A stretch of 64,000 nt of DNA, taken from NCBI RefSeq assembly GCF_003202435.1, contig NZ_QJHK01000004.1, positions 124,001 through 188,000 of the forward strand. The letters run 5' to 3'. The stretch's first letter is position 1. The number at the start of each line of letters is the position of its first letter. Source of the stretch: Flavobacterium cheongpyeongense. GTDB taxonomy: Bacteria; Bacteroidota; Bacteroidia; Flavobacteriales; Flavobacteriaceae. A program made the translations under genes and the position numbers. Below are positions 1-8,159 of the stretch, in pieces. The notes beneath the pieces are model-generated. The model searched no databases and was not told the origin of the DNA. It was given only the letters and a program-made list of their open reading frames with translations.

Positions 1-1011
1 AATTATGCAAAAGAAAAAGGTTTTGCACTTCCTGCAGTAAACGTAACAGGATCAAGCACAATTAACGGAGTTCTTGAAACTGCTGCAAAACTTAACGCTC
101 CGGTTATCATTCAGTTTTCAAACGGAGGAGCACAATTCAACGCTGGAAAAGGATTATCCAATGCAGGTGAAAAAGCAGCTATTGCAGGAGGTATCGCAGG
201 AGCAAAACACATCCATACTTTAGCAGAAGCTTACGGTGCAACTGTTATTTTACATACTGACCACTGTGCAAAAAAATTATTACCTTGGATTGATGGTTTG
301 TTAGATGCATCTGAAAAACATTTTGCAGAAACAGGAAAACCATTATTCAGTTCTCACATGATCGATTTGTCTGAGGAGCCAATCGAAGAAAATATTGAGA
401 TCTGTAAAGAGTATTTGGCAAGAATGAGCAAAATGGGAATGACATTAGAAATCGAGCTTGGTATTACAGGTGGTGAAGAAGATGGTGTTGACAACTCTGA
501 TGTTGACAGTTCAAAATTATACACACAGCCAGAAGAAGTAGCTTATGCTTACGAAGAATTATCTAAAGTAAGCCCTAAATTTACAATTGCAGCTGCTTTT
601 GGTAACGTTCACGGAGTTTACAAGCCAGGAAACGTAAAATTGACTCCAAAAATATTAAAAAATTCTCAGGATTTCGTACAAAACAAATTCAACACTGGTC
701 ATAATCCGGTAGATTTCGTTTTCCACGGAGGTTCAGGTTCTACACTTGAAGAAATCAGAGAAGGAATTAGCTACGGAGTTATCAAAATGAACATCGATAC
801 CGATTTACAATTTGCATATACCGAAGGAATTCGTGATTATATGGTTAAAAACATTGACTATTTAAAATCACAAATTGGTAACCCTGAAGGTGCTGATGCC
901 CCTAACAAAAAATATTATGACCCAAGAAGATGGGTTCGTGAAAGCGAAGTAACATTCAACGCAAGACTTGAGCAAGCTTTTGCAGATTTGAATAACGTAA
1001 ATACATTATAA
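1..1011 (+). CDS. fbaA: Class II fructose-bisphosphate aldolase (5' end missing)
   Basis: Reversibly cleaves fructose 1,6-bisphosphate to dihydroxyacetone phosphate and glyceraldehyde 3-phosphate in cytosolic glycolysis and gluconeogenesis. The reading frame is open from base 1, so the gene begins upstream; about 336 residues are visible and the long class II type (E. coli FbaA, 359 aa) suggests roughly 20 are missing. Metal and substrate motifs are present: HTDHCAK (zinc histidine and catalytic Asp), GNVHGVY (second metal histidine), FHGGSGS (third histidine and phosphate loop) and MNIDTD. A first apparent start near base 298 is internal, because homologous sequence continues upstream of it. 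It precedes accD on the same strand, separated by a hairpin. Identification is secure. Confidence 0.96.
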   Translation, partial: NYAKEKGFALPAVNVTGSSTINGVLETAAKLNAPVIIQFSNGGAQFNAGKGLSNAGEKAAIAGGIAGAKHIHTLAEAYGATVILHTDHCAKKLLPWIDGLLDASEKHFAETGKPLFSSHMIDLSEEPIEENIEICKEYLARMSKMGMTLEIELGITGGEEDGVDNSDVDSSKLYTQPEEVAYAYEELSKVSPKFTIAAAFGNVHGVYKPGNVKLTPKILKNSQDFVQNKFNTGHNPVDFVFHGGSGSTLEEIREGISYGVIKMNIDTDLQFAYTEGIRDYMVKNIDYLKSQIGNPEGADAPNKKYYDPRRWVRESEVTFNARLEQAFADLNNVNTL

Positions 1012-1028
1012 AAAGTGATCACAGTATA

Positions 1029-1072
1029 CCGTTTTAAGTTTTCAGCTCAAAAATGCTGAAAATTTAAAACGG
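1029..1072 (+). terminator. Long hairpin after the aldolase gene
   Basis: An 18-bp near-perfect inverted repeat, CCGTTTTAAGTTTTCAGC pairing with GCTGAAAATTTAAAACGG around an 8-base loop, begins 17 bases after the aldolase stop. It has no clean T-run afterwards, so it may stabilise the 3' end or terminate only partly. Confidence 0.6.
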
Positions 1073-1082
1073 TTTATTAAAA

Positions 1083-1115
1083 ACTGAACACTGAAGTTGA
1101 TTACTGAACACTGAA
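1083..1115 (+). repeat. Two 13-bp direct repeats before accD
   Basis: ACTGAACACTGAA occurs at 1083-1095 and again at 1103-1115, a 20-base period, ending ten bases before the accD start. Each unit is itself built from a doubled ACTGAA. It could be a regulator site or a small intergenic repeat; nothing in the window decides between these. Confidence 0.6.
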
Positions 1116-1125
1116 TACTATAAAG

Positions 1126-1980
1126 ATGGCTTGGTTTAAAAGACAGGAAAAAGGGATTACGACTGCTACAGAAGACAAGATGGACGTTCCGAAAGGATTG
1201 TGGTACAAATCTCCAACCGGAAAAATTATTGATGCTGACGAATTAGCTAGAAACTTATTCGTGAGCCCTGAAGATGATTTTCATGTTAGAATTGGAAGCG
1301 CGACCTATTTTGAAATTTTATTTGACAACAACGAATTTGTTGAGTTAGATAAAAACATGACTTCTAAAGATCCTTTGCATTTTGTGGATACAAAAAAATA
1401 TGCAGAGCGTTTGAAAGATGTAATGGAAAAAACACATCTTAAAGACGCTGTACGCACAGGAGTTGGAAAATCAAAAGGAAAAGAACTTGTAATCTGCTGT
1501 ATGGATTTCGCTTTCATCGGCGGATCTATGGGAGCTGTTGTAGGTGAAAAAATCGCAAGAGGTATTGACCATGCGATCAAAAACAAACTTCCTTTTGTAA
1601 TGATTTCTAAATCTGGCGGTGCACGTATGATGGAAGCAGCATATTCATTAATGCAATTGGCGAAAACATCCGTAAAATTAGCTCAACTTGCAGAAGCTGG
1701 CTTGCCTTACATTTCTTTATGTACTGATCCAACTACAGGAGGAACTACTGCGTCTTACGCTATGTTAGGAGACATCAATATCTCTGAGCCAGGTGCTTTG
1801 ATTGGTTTTGCCGGTCCGCGTGTAGTTCGTGATACTACCGGAAAAGATTTACCAGAAGGTTTTCAAACTGCTGAATTCCTTTTAGAACATGGTTTCCTTG
1901 ATTTTATTACACCAAGAAAAGATTTAAAAGACAAAATCAACTTATATATTGATTTGATTCAGAATAATAATATTAGATAG
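1126..1980 (+). CDS. accD: Acetyl-CoA carboxylase carboxyltransferase subunit beta, zinc finger lost
   Basis: Beta half of the carboxyltransferase that moves the carboxyl group from biotin carrier protein to acetyl-CoA, making malonyl-CoA for fatty acid synthesis. The crotonase-like core is complete: [31 protein letters not shown], and [14 protein letters not shown] near the C terminus. In E. coli AccD the N terminus is a four-cysteine zinc ribbon; here the aligned stretch (about residues 24-60, [15 protein letters not shown] onward) keeps the fold-like spacing but has no cysteine at those positions. Length is 284 aa versus about 304 in E. coli. The alpha subunit is not in the window. A strong terminator follows. 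Confidence 0.95.
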   Translation: MAWFKRQEKGITTATEDKMDVPKGLWYKSPTGKIIDADELARNLFVSPEDDFHVRIGSATYFEILFDNNEFVELDKNMTSKDPLHFVDTKKYAERLKDVMEKTHLKDAVRTGVGKSKGKELVICCMDFAFIGGSMGAVVGEKIARGIDHAIKNKLPFVMISKSGGARMMEAAYSLMQLAKTSVKLAQLAEAGLPYISLCTDPTTGGTTASYAMLGDINISEPGALIGFAGPRVVRDTTGKDLPEGFQTAEFLLEHGFLDFITPRKDLKDKINLYIDLIQNNNIR

Positions 1981-2003
1981 TTTAAAAACTGTCTGAAACA
2001 TAT

Positions 2004-2041
2004 AAAATCTCATCCGCTTAATTGCAGGTGAGATTTTTTTA
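2004..2041 (+). terminator. Rho-independent terminator after accD
   Basis: AAATCTCATCCGC pairs with GCAGGTGAGATTT with two wobble positions, and is followed by a run of seven T. It lies 24 bases after the accD stop. Confidence 0.85.
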
Positions 2042-2065
2042 TATCTTTATTTTAAATCTTAGCGT

Positions 2066-2677
2066 ATGAACAGACTATTTATTGTTTTTATAATTTGTTT
2101 GCTTCTCTTGAATTGTACAAAAAAAGAAAGCCCGAAAAAAAACATACCGTACATAATTTCTCAAAATAACAAAAAAAGAATTAGTGGCAAAGACACAATT
2201 CCTCCTCATCCACCTATTCCCGGATGGCTGTTTTACGGAACAAACACTTTTATTATTGATAAGAACTCGAGAGTTTATTATTTTCAAAGAAATGAAATTG
2301 GTCATATTTGTAGAAATTGGGGAAAAAACGATACAATCCCATATTTTATAGATCTACAACCGAAAGATTTGATTGAAATCCCCACTAAGACATTATACGA
2401 TTTTATAAAATTAAATTATAAAGACAATTTTAGAAACATCACATTTATTGCATCAAAATTAGACACTTTAAATTCTAAAACTTATTTTGACTTAGTTGAT
2501 GCAATTCAATTATTTGAAAAGGAAGGCGATAGTTACTTTATCCGAAGAACAACGCAAGAAGAAGATACCGTTTTAAAGCACAAGAAAAACAATTTATATT
2601 ATAATTCAAAAAATATCAAATGGAATAACGAAAGGATTACTTTTCCTTTCGTAAAACCAATTTTAAATCATAAATAA
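2066..2677 (+). CDS. Small lipoprotein of unknown function
   Basis: A 203-aa protein with a lipoprotein signal: short basic start, hydrophobic stretch and lipobox LLNC at residue 17, followed by KKESPKK. The mature part is polar, rich in Asn, Lys and aromatic residues, with no motif I recognise. The lysine-rich sequence after the cysteine does not match the acidic surface-export signal of flavobacterial lipoproteins, so a periplasmic-facing location is more likely. It sits alone between the accD terminator and the convergent permease gene, 21 bases from the latter's stop. I cannot assign a function. Confidence 0.75.
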   Translation: MNRLFIVFIICLLLLNCTKKESPKKNIPYIISQNNKKRISGKDTIPPHPPIPGWLFYGTNTFIIDKNSRVYYFQRNEIGHICRNWGKNDTIPYFIDLQPKDLIEIPTKTLYDFIKLNYKDNFRNITFIASKLDTLNSKTYFDLVDAIQLFEKEGDSYFIRRTTQEEDTVLKHKKNNLYYNSKNIKWNNERITFPFVKPILNHK

Positions 2678-2698
2678 AAAACTTAGAACATCAAAAAC

Positions 2699-3946
2699 CT
2701 ACATCCCTGTTCGAATAGCTTCAACCGGATCAAGATTCGCTGCTGAAATCGCAGGCAATATTCCTGAAATTAGTCCGATAAGGGCTGCTAAAGTTGTTCC
2801 TAAAACAATATTTCCAAAACTTAGAACAAATTCAAAATCCAGTGCTTTTGTTAAAATAAGTGCAATTCCCCAAACCATCAGCAATCCAATTATTCCTCCA
2901 ATTACAGAAAGAATGATGGCTTCAAATAAAAACTGAAATAAAATAAATCTGTTTTTTGCTCCCAACGATTTCTGAATTCCAATTAAATTGGTTCTTTCTT
3001 TTACAGAAACGAACATAATATTAGCGATTCCAAAACCTCCCACTAAAAGAGAAAACCCACTGATAATCCAGCCTACAACATTCATCTGACCTAAAATCCC
3101 ATCAATAAAATCGGTAAATCCGGAAAGTACGTTGATAAAAAAATTATCCATCTCCCCAGCTTTCATTCCGCGAATTGCTCTTAATTTTTGTGCGACTTCG
3201 GCTTTGTAGGCATCCATATCAACACCTTTTACTGGTTTTAAAACAATTACAGGTGTCATTGCATCATTATCTCCATACATTCGACGCAGGAAATTAGCCG
3301 GAAAATAAACCGATGTATCATTACTATCTCCAAAAAATCCTGCTCCTTGTTTGGTCATGACTCCAATAACCGTAAAACGCTGTCCGTACAAACGAATATT
3401 TTTCCCTACAGGATCACTTTCACCAAAAAGTCCATTAGCAATATCATAACCTAAAACAATTACAGGAGTTCCGGAATTTGATTCGGATTCATTATAAAAT
3501 CTTCCTTTGTCAAAACTCAATCCGTCAATATCAACCATTTCAAAAGAAGACGGAATCATATTTACATCAGCAACAGTTTTCGAATCGTATTTTAAACTTT
3601 CACGATTTACAAATAATTGATAACCCACCTGTTCTGTATTGTTTAGGGAGTTTTTAAGAGCAACATATTCATCATATTTTACATTTGGAAACTGTTCTCT
3701 TTTCCATTGTGGAATTTCTGATGGTCCAAAATTAAATTTCATTAAATAAATTGTATTTTTATCTAAGCTGCTCAAATCTTTAGAAATTTTTCGATCCAGA
3801 GAATCAACAGCAGCAAGGACGGCAATGATCGAAAAAATACCAATGGTAACACCTAACAACGATAATAAAGTTCGCAATTTATTATTTCGTAAAGCGTTAA
3901 TGGCAAAGCTCAGACTTTCTTTTAATAACCTAAGATAAAGTAGCAT
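2699..3946 (-). CDS. MacB/FtsX-type ABC transporter permease
   Basis: A 415-aa inner-membrane permease of the MacB family: N-terminal membrane helix around residues 18-45, a large periplasmic MacB_PCD domain (about 50-280), then three C-terminal helices forming the FtsX domain (about 290-410), with the family signatures LRTLLSLLGVTIGIFSII near the start and GIANIMFVSVKERT plus LGAKNRFILFQF before the last helices. Relatives work with an ATPase and usually an outer-membrane or periplasmic adaptor to export peptides, antibiotics or lipoproteins. No ATPase or adaptor is encoded beside it, so partner and substrate are unknown. It is divergent from purH. Confidence 0.88.
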   Translation of the reverse strand: MLLYLRLLKESLSFAINALRNNKLRTLLSLLGVTIGIFSIIAVLAAVDSLDRKISKDLSSLDKNTIYLMKFNFGPSEIPQWKREQFPNVKYDEYVALKNSLNNTEQVGYQLFVNRESLKYDSKTVADVNMIPSSFEMVDIDGLSFDKGRFYNESESNSGTPVIVLGYDIANGLFGESDPVGKNIRLYGQRFTVIGVMTKQGAGFFGDSNDTSVYFPANFLRRMYGDNDAMTPVIVLKPVKGVDMDAYKAEVAQKLRAIRGMKAGEMDNFFINVLSGFTDFIDGILGQMNVVGWIISGFSLLVGGFGIANIMFVSVKERTNLIGIQKSLGAKNRFILFQFLFEAIILSVIGGIIGLLMVWGIALILTKALDFEFVLSFGNIVLGTTLAALIGLISGILPAISAANLDPVEAIRTGM

Positions 3947-4079
3947 ATTCTCGTTTTTTTCGATAAAGTAAAATTCAATAATTTTAAATCAAAAACCTAA
4001 TAAAAGGTAACTAACTCATCAGTAGTTTTTTTTAATATAATGTTACAAGAATTCCTTTAAATATATTATCAAAAAAAAC

Positions 4080-4087
4080 TACTTTTG
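4080..4087 (+). promoter_or_regulatory. Bacteroidota-type -7 promoter box for purH
   Basis: TACTTTTG matches the TAnnTTTG element. A weak TTTA lies 20 bases upstream where the -33 TTTG is expected. It overlaps an in-frame TTG at 4085, which is why the ATG at 4112 is taken as the purH start. Confidence 0.7.
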
Positions 4088-4111
4088 CAGTCTGAAAATT
4101 ATAACTACAAA

Positions 4112-5638
4112 ATGAGCACAACTAAAACAATACAATCAGCATTAATATCTGTTTTTTCTAAAGATGGATTAGAACCAATCGTTAGAAAATTACACGAACA
4201 AAACGTTACACTTTATTCAACTGGAGGAACAGAAGATTTTATTAAAAACCTTGGAATTCCGGTAGTTCCCGTTGAAGATATTACTTCATTTCCTGAAATT
4301 CTTGGCGGAAGGGTAAAAACCTTACACCCGAAAATTTTTGGCGGAATTCTGAACCGTCAGGACAATGAAAGTGACGCTCTGCAAATGAAAGAATTTGACA
4401 TTCCTCAGATTGATTTAGTGATTGTTGATTTGTATCCTTTTGAAAAAACAGTTGCTTCAGGTGCAAGTGAACAAGATATTATTGAAAAAATTGATATCGG
4501 CGGAATTTCATTAATCCGTGCCGGTGCAAAAAACTTTAAAGATACTGTAATTGTAGCTTCAGTAAATGAATACAGCTTACTTTTGGATTTAATTACAGAA
4601 CAAAACGGGGCAACGACTCTTGAAAACAGAAGGTTATTTGCTACAAAAGCGTTCCACGTTTCTTCTCACTATGATGGTGCCATTTTTAATTATTTTAATA
4701 CTGATGAAACCATCTACAAAGAAAGTATTGCAGATGGTCAGATCTTGAGATATGGTGAAAACCCTCATCAAAAAGGTTTCTTTTTTGGAAATTTTGAAGC
4801 TATGTTCAAAAAAGTTCACGGAAAAGAATTGTCATACAATAATTTATTAGATGTTGATGCAGCAGTAAATTTAATTGCTGAGTTTAAGGCTGACGGACCT
4901 ACATTTGCTATTTTAAAACATAATAATGCTTGTGGTTTAGCTTCAAGAAAAACAATTAGCGAAGCTTATTTAGCTGCCTTAGCCTGTGATCCAACATCTG
5001 CTTTTGGTGGTGTTTTAATTGCAAACACTAAAATTGATTTAGCCACAGCACAGGAAATTAACAAATTATTCTGTGAAGTAGTTATTGCTCCGGGTTATGA
5101 TGAGGAAGCAATTGCAGTTTTACAAGAAAAGAAAAACAGAATCATATTAATCCAAAATGATGTTGAATTACCTTCAAGACAAGTCAGAACATGTCTTAAC
5201 GGATTGTTAATTCAGGACAGAAATAATATTACAGATACTAAAGAGCATTTAAAAACCGTTACACTTACAGAGCCTACTGCTCAGGAAATAGAAGATTTAA
5301 TCTTTGCTTCAAAAATTTGTAAAAACACAAAATCGAACACGATTGTTTTTGCAAAAAACGGGACATTAATTTCGTCAGGGACAGGTCAAACCTCAAGAGT
5401 TGATGCTTTGATTCAGGCCGTGGATAAGGCAAAAGCTTTTGGATTTGATTTAACCGGGGCTTCTATGGCAAGCGATGCATTTTTCCCTTTTCCGGATTGT
5501 GTAGAATTAGCCAAAAAAGCAGGAATAACAGCAGTGATTCAGCCTGGAGGTTCGATAAAAGACGAATTAAGCATAAATTATTGCAACGAGAATAATCTTG
5601 CGATGGTATTTACAGGAACACGTCATTTTAAACATTAA
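4112..5638 (+). CDS. purH: Bifunctional AICAR transformylase / IMP cyclohydrolase
   Basis: Carries out the last two steps of purine synthesis: formylation of AICAR with 10-formyltetrahydrofolate, then ring closure to IMP. The N-terminal cyclohydrolase half (about residues 1-190) shows SVFSKDGLE, YSTGGT and GGRVKTLHPKI. The C-terminal transformylase half shows LRYGENPHQK, KHNNACG and SDAFFPFPD. The start at 4112 gives 508 aa, close to the family (E. coli 529); the longer reading from TTG 4085 would begin inside the promoter box. mreB follows 56 bases later from its own promoter with no terminator between, so some read-through is possible. Confidence 0.96.
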   Translation: MSTTKTIQSALISVFSKDGLEPIVRKLHEQNVTLYSTGGTEDFIKNLGIPVVPVEDITSFPEILGGRVKTLHPKIFGGILNRQDNESDALQMKEFDIPQIDLVIVDLYPFEKTVASGASEQDIIEKIDIGGISLIRAGAKNFKDTVIVASVNEYSLLLDLITEQNGATTLENRRLFATKAFHVSSHYDGAIFNYFNTDETIYKESIADGQILRYGENPHQKGFFFGNFEAMFKKVHGKELSYNNLLDVDAAVNLIAEFKADGPTFAILKHNNACGLASRKTISEAYLAALACDPTSAFGGVLIANTKIDLATAQEINKLFCEVVIAPGYDEEAIAVLQEKKNRIILIQNDVELPSRQVRTCLNGLLIQDRNNITDTKEHLKTVTLTEPTAQEIEDLIFASKICKNTKSNTIVFAKNGTLISSGTGQTSRVDALIQAVDKAKAFGFDLTGASMASDAFFPFPDCVELAKKAGITAVIQPGGSIKDELSINYCNENNLAMVFTGTRHFKH

Positions 5639-5644
5639 TTTGTT

Positions 5645-5652
5645 TAACTTTG
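5645..5652 (+). promoter_or_regulatory. Promoter box for the mre operon
   Basis: TAACTTTG fits TAnnTTTG and lies seven bases after the purH stop, predicting a 5' leader of about 35 bases before mreB. The expected -33 region is T-rich and overlaps the purH end. Confidence 0.65.
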
Positions 5653-5694
5653 TTCGATAAATTATTCATAACATTTTAAACCCCTAACAAACTT

Positions 5695-6723
5695 ATGGGA
5701 TTTTTTGATTTCATGACCGAGGATATTGCGATAGACCTTGGTACCGCAAACACTTTAATCATTCATAATGATAAAGTTGTTATTGATAGCCCATCTATCG
5801 TGGCACGCGATAGGGTTTCCGGCAAAATCATTGCTGTTGGTAAAGAAGCCAACATGATGCAAGGTAAAACGCATGAAAACATCAAAACCATAAGGCCTTT
5901 GAAGGATGGTGTAATTGCCGATTTTGATGCTTCGGAAAAAATGATCAATATGTTCATTAAAAGCATTCCTGCATTAAAGAAAAGAATGTTTACTCCTGCT
6001 TTAAGAATGGTCGTTTGTATTCCGTCTGGAATTACAGAGGTAGAAATGCGTGCCGTAAAAGAATCTTGTGAGCGGGTAAACGGTAAAGAAGTTTATTTGA
6101 TTCATGAGCCAATGGCTGCTGCAATTGGTATTGGCATCGATATTATGCAGCCAAAAGGAAACATGATTGTTGATATTGGTAGTGGTACAACAGAAATTGC
6201 CGTTATCGCTTTAGGCGGAATTGTATGTGACAAATCTGTAAAAATTGCGGGTGATGTTTTTACAAACGATATCATTTATTATATGCGTACACAACATAAT
6301 CTTTTTGTTGGAGAAAGTACTGCTGAAAAAATAAAAATCCAGATTGGAGCTGCCATCGAAGATTTAGACGGTCCTCCAGAAGACATGTCAGTTCAGGGTA
6401 GAGATTTACTTACCGGTAAACCAAAACAAGTAGATGTTTCCTACCGTGAAATTGCCAAAGCACTAGATAAGTCGATTCAACGTATTGAAGATGCCGTAAT
6501 GGAAACTTTATCTCAGACTCCCCCTGAATTAGCTGCCGATATTTACAATACAGGTATTTATTTAGCTGGAGGCGGATCGATGTTAAGAGGTCTCGACAAA
6601 CGTATTTCACAAAAAACAGATTTACCGGTTTACATCGCCGAAGATCCATTAAGAGCAGTTGTCCGCGGAACCGGAATGGCACTTAAAAACATAGTAAAAT
6701 TCAAAAGTATCTTAATCAAATAA
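5695..6723 (+). CDS. mreB: Rod-shape-determining actin homologue MreB
   Basis: Actin-like ATPase that forms membrane-bound filaments guiding lateral wall synthesis by the PBP2-RodA machine. Nucleotide-binding motifs are clear: IAIDLGTANTLI-like phosphate 1 motif near residue 10, IVDIGSGTTEIAVI phosphate 2 around residue 160, and LAGGGSMLRG adenosine motif around residue 290. The start MGFFDFMTED supplies a short hydrophobic N terminus typical of membrane binding. Length 342 aa is normal. First gene of mreB-mreC-mreD-PBP2-rodA, with its own promoter box just upstream. Confidence 0.97.
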   Translation: MGFFDFMTEDIAIDLGTANTLIIHNDKVVIDSPSIVARDRVSGKIIAVGKEANMMQGKTHENIKTIRPLKDGVIADFDASEKMINMFIKSIPALKKRMFTPALRMVVCIPSGITEVEMRAVKESCERVNGKEVYLIHEPMAAAIGIGIDIMQPKGNMIVDIGSGTTEIAVIALGGIVCDKSVKIAGDVFTNDIIYYMRTQHNLFVGESTAEKIKIQIGAAIEDLDGPPEDMSVQGRDLLTGKPKQVDVSYREIAKALDKSIQRIEDAVMETLSQTPPELAADIYNTGIYLAGGGSMLRGLDKRISQKTDLPVYIAEDPLRAVVRGTGMALKNIVKFKSILIK

Positions 6724-6749
6724 GATAAAGTAATGATAAATATATTTTG

Positions 6750-6779
6750 TTAGAGTCAAATTGAATCATTTGGCTCTAA
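6750..6779 (+). promoter_or_regulatory. Hairpin between mreB and mreC
   Basis: TTAGAGTCAAAT pairs with ATTTGGCTCTAA (12 bp, one G-T wobble) around a six-base loop. There is no T-run, so it is more likely an mRNA processing or stability element, or a weak attenuator, than a full terminator. Confidence 0.55.
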
Positions 6780-6829
6780 TAAAAATTCACCCCAAAAGCA
6801 TATCCTGAAACAAAATAACCGAACAAGAA

Positions 6830-7660
6830 ATGCAGCAAATTTTTAATTTCATTATAAGAAACAGTAATCGATTGCTGTTTTTGCTGCTTTTAGGCATTTC
6901 GTTGGCACTCACAATCCAATCTCACTCTTTTCACAGAAGCAGAATGATCAGCTCTGCTAACTTTATTAGCGGCGGCGTTTATGAAAAAATAAACACCGTA
7001 AATGAGTATTTGAATTTGAGAACTGAAAATGACGAACTGGTACTTGAAAACGCAAGATTAAAAAGCCTTTTATTTAATATAGAAGATACCACAAAAGCAC
7101 CAATGATTGATAGCATTAAGGGTGTTAAACCGGCTGATATTATTGTTTCCAAAGTAATTCACAATTCATACAGTACACACGAAAACTATATCACGTTGAA
7201 TTCCGGAACCAAGGAAGGTGTTAAACAAGATATGGGTGTAATAAATAGTTTAGGCATTATTGGTATTGTAGACAACACTTCTCCTAATTATTCTACTGTG
7301 ATTAGTATTTTGAATATGAAATCTCAAATTAATGCTAAAATAAAAAAATCAAATCATTTTGGTTCACTTACATGGGATGGAAAAAGTACTGGGTTTGTAC
7401 AATTAACTGATGTACCAAGACTGGCTTCGGTTAGAAAAGGAGACACTATCGTTACAGGTGGACAATCTGTAATTTTTCCAGAAGGAATTAATATCGGAAC
7501 AATTCAAAATATTTACACAGACAAAAAAACTACTTTCTATACTATCAATGTTAAGTTATTTAATGACATGACCAATTTAGGACATGTTTATATTATCAAA
7601 AGTAAGGGGAGAGAAGAACTTATTAATTTAGAAAACAAAAACAAGGAAAAAGATGAATAG
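6830..7660 (+). CDS. mreC: Rod shape-determining protein MreC
   Basis: Periplasmic scaffold of the elongasome, anchored by one inner-membrane helix (about residues 13-30) and linking MreB and MreD to PBP2. After the helix comes a short coiled-coil stretch (about 55-85, NDELVLENARLKSLL), then the paired beta-domain (about 100-260), with GTKEGVKQDMGV and GIIGIVDNT typical of the family. Length 276 aa is usual. The end overlaps the mreD start by eight bases, suggesting coupled translation. Confidence 0.94.
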   Translation: MQQIFNFIIRNSNRLLFLLLLGISLALTIQSHSFHRSRMISSANFISGGVYEKINTVNEYLNLRTENDELVLENARLKSLLFNIEDTTKAPMIDSIKGVKPADIIVSKVIHNSYSTHENYITLNSGTKEGVKQDMGVINSLGIIGIVDNTSPNYSTVISILNMKSQINAKIKKSNHFGSLTWDGKSTGFVQLTDVPRLASVRKGDTIVTGGQSVIFPEGINIGTIQNIYTDKKTTFYTINVKLFNDMTNLGHVYIIKSKGREELINLENKNKEKDE

Positions 7661-8159
7661 CGCATTGTTAGTCAATATTTTTCGATTCATTATGTTGCTG
7701 GCAATTCAGATTGTTATTTTTAATAATATGAATTTCTTAGGATACATAAGTCCTTTCCCGTATATCTTATATATTATTTTATATCCTGTAAACAGCAATC
7801 GTTCCGGTTTAATAATTTCCAGTTTTTTACTGGGTCTTACAATGGATATGTTTTGTAATTCAGGAGGTATTCATGCAGCAGCGTGTGTTATTTTGTCCTA
7901 TTACAGACCTTATATTTTTAAGTTTTCATTCGGATTAAGCTACGAATATCAAACTATAAAACTAAATGAATCTCTAACACCTGAGCGTTTTTCGTTCATT
8001 TTCGTTTCCGTTTTATTACATCACATCGTCTTGTTTATTCTGGAAGCTTTTCAATTTAAATTCATTTGGGATATTTTACTCCGAACTTTATTTAGTTCGA
8101 TTTTCACCATACTCCTTTCTATAATAATCATATATCTTATTAAGCCAAATAAACGATGA
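7653..8159 (+). CDS. mreD: Rod shape-determining membrane protein MreD
   Basis: A 168-aa inner-membrane protein with about five hydrophobic helices that joins MreC and PBP2 in the elongasome. Sequence in this family is weakly conserved; identification rests on the position between mreC and the PBP2 gene, its size, and the run YILYPVNSNRSGLIISSFLLG followed by GLTMDMF, which fits the family's second and third helices. It overlaps mreC by eight bases and the PBP2 gene by four (ATGA). Confidence 0.9.
   Translation: MNSALLVNIFRFIMLLAIQIVIFNNMNFLGYISPFPYILYIILYPVNSNRSGLIISSFLLGLTMDMFCNSGGIHAAACVILSYYRPYIFKFSFGLSYEYQTIKLNESLTPERFSFIFVSVLLHHIVLFILEAFQFKFIWDILLRTLFSSIFTILLSIIIIYLIKPNKR

Noticed and set aside
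4085..4111. Extended purH start at TTG 4085
   Set aside because: The TTG is the last part of a TAnnTTTG promoter box, and the ATG at 4112 gives the family's usual N terminus.
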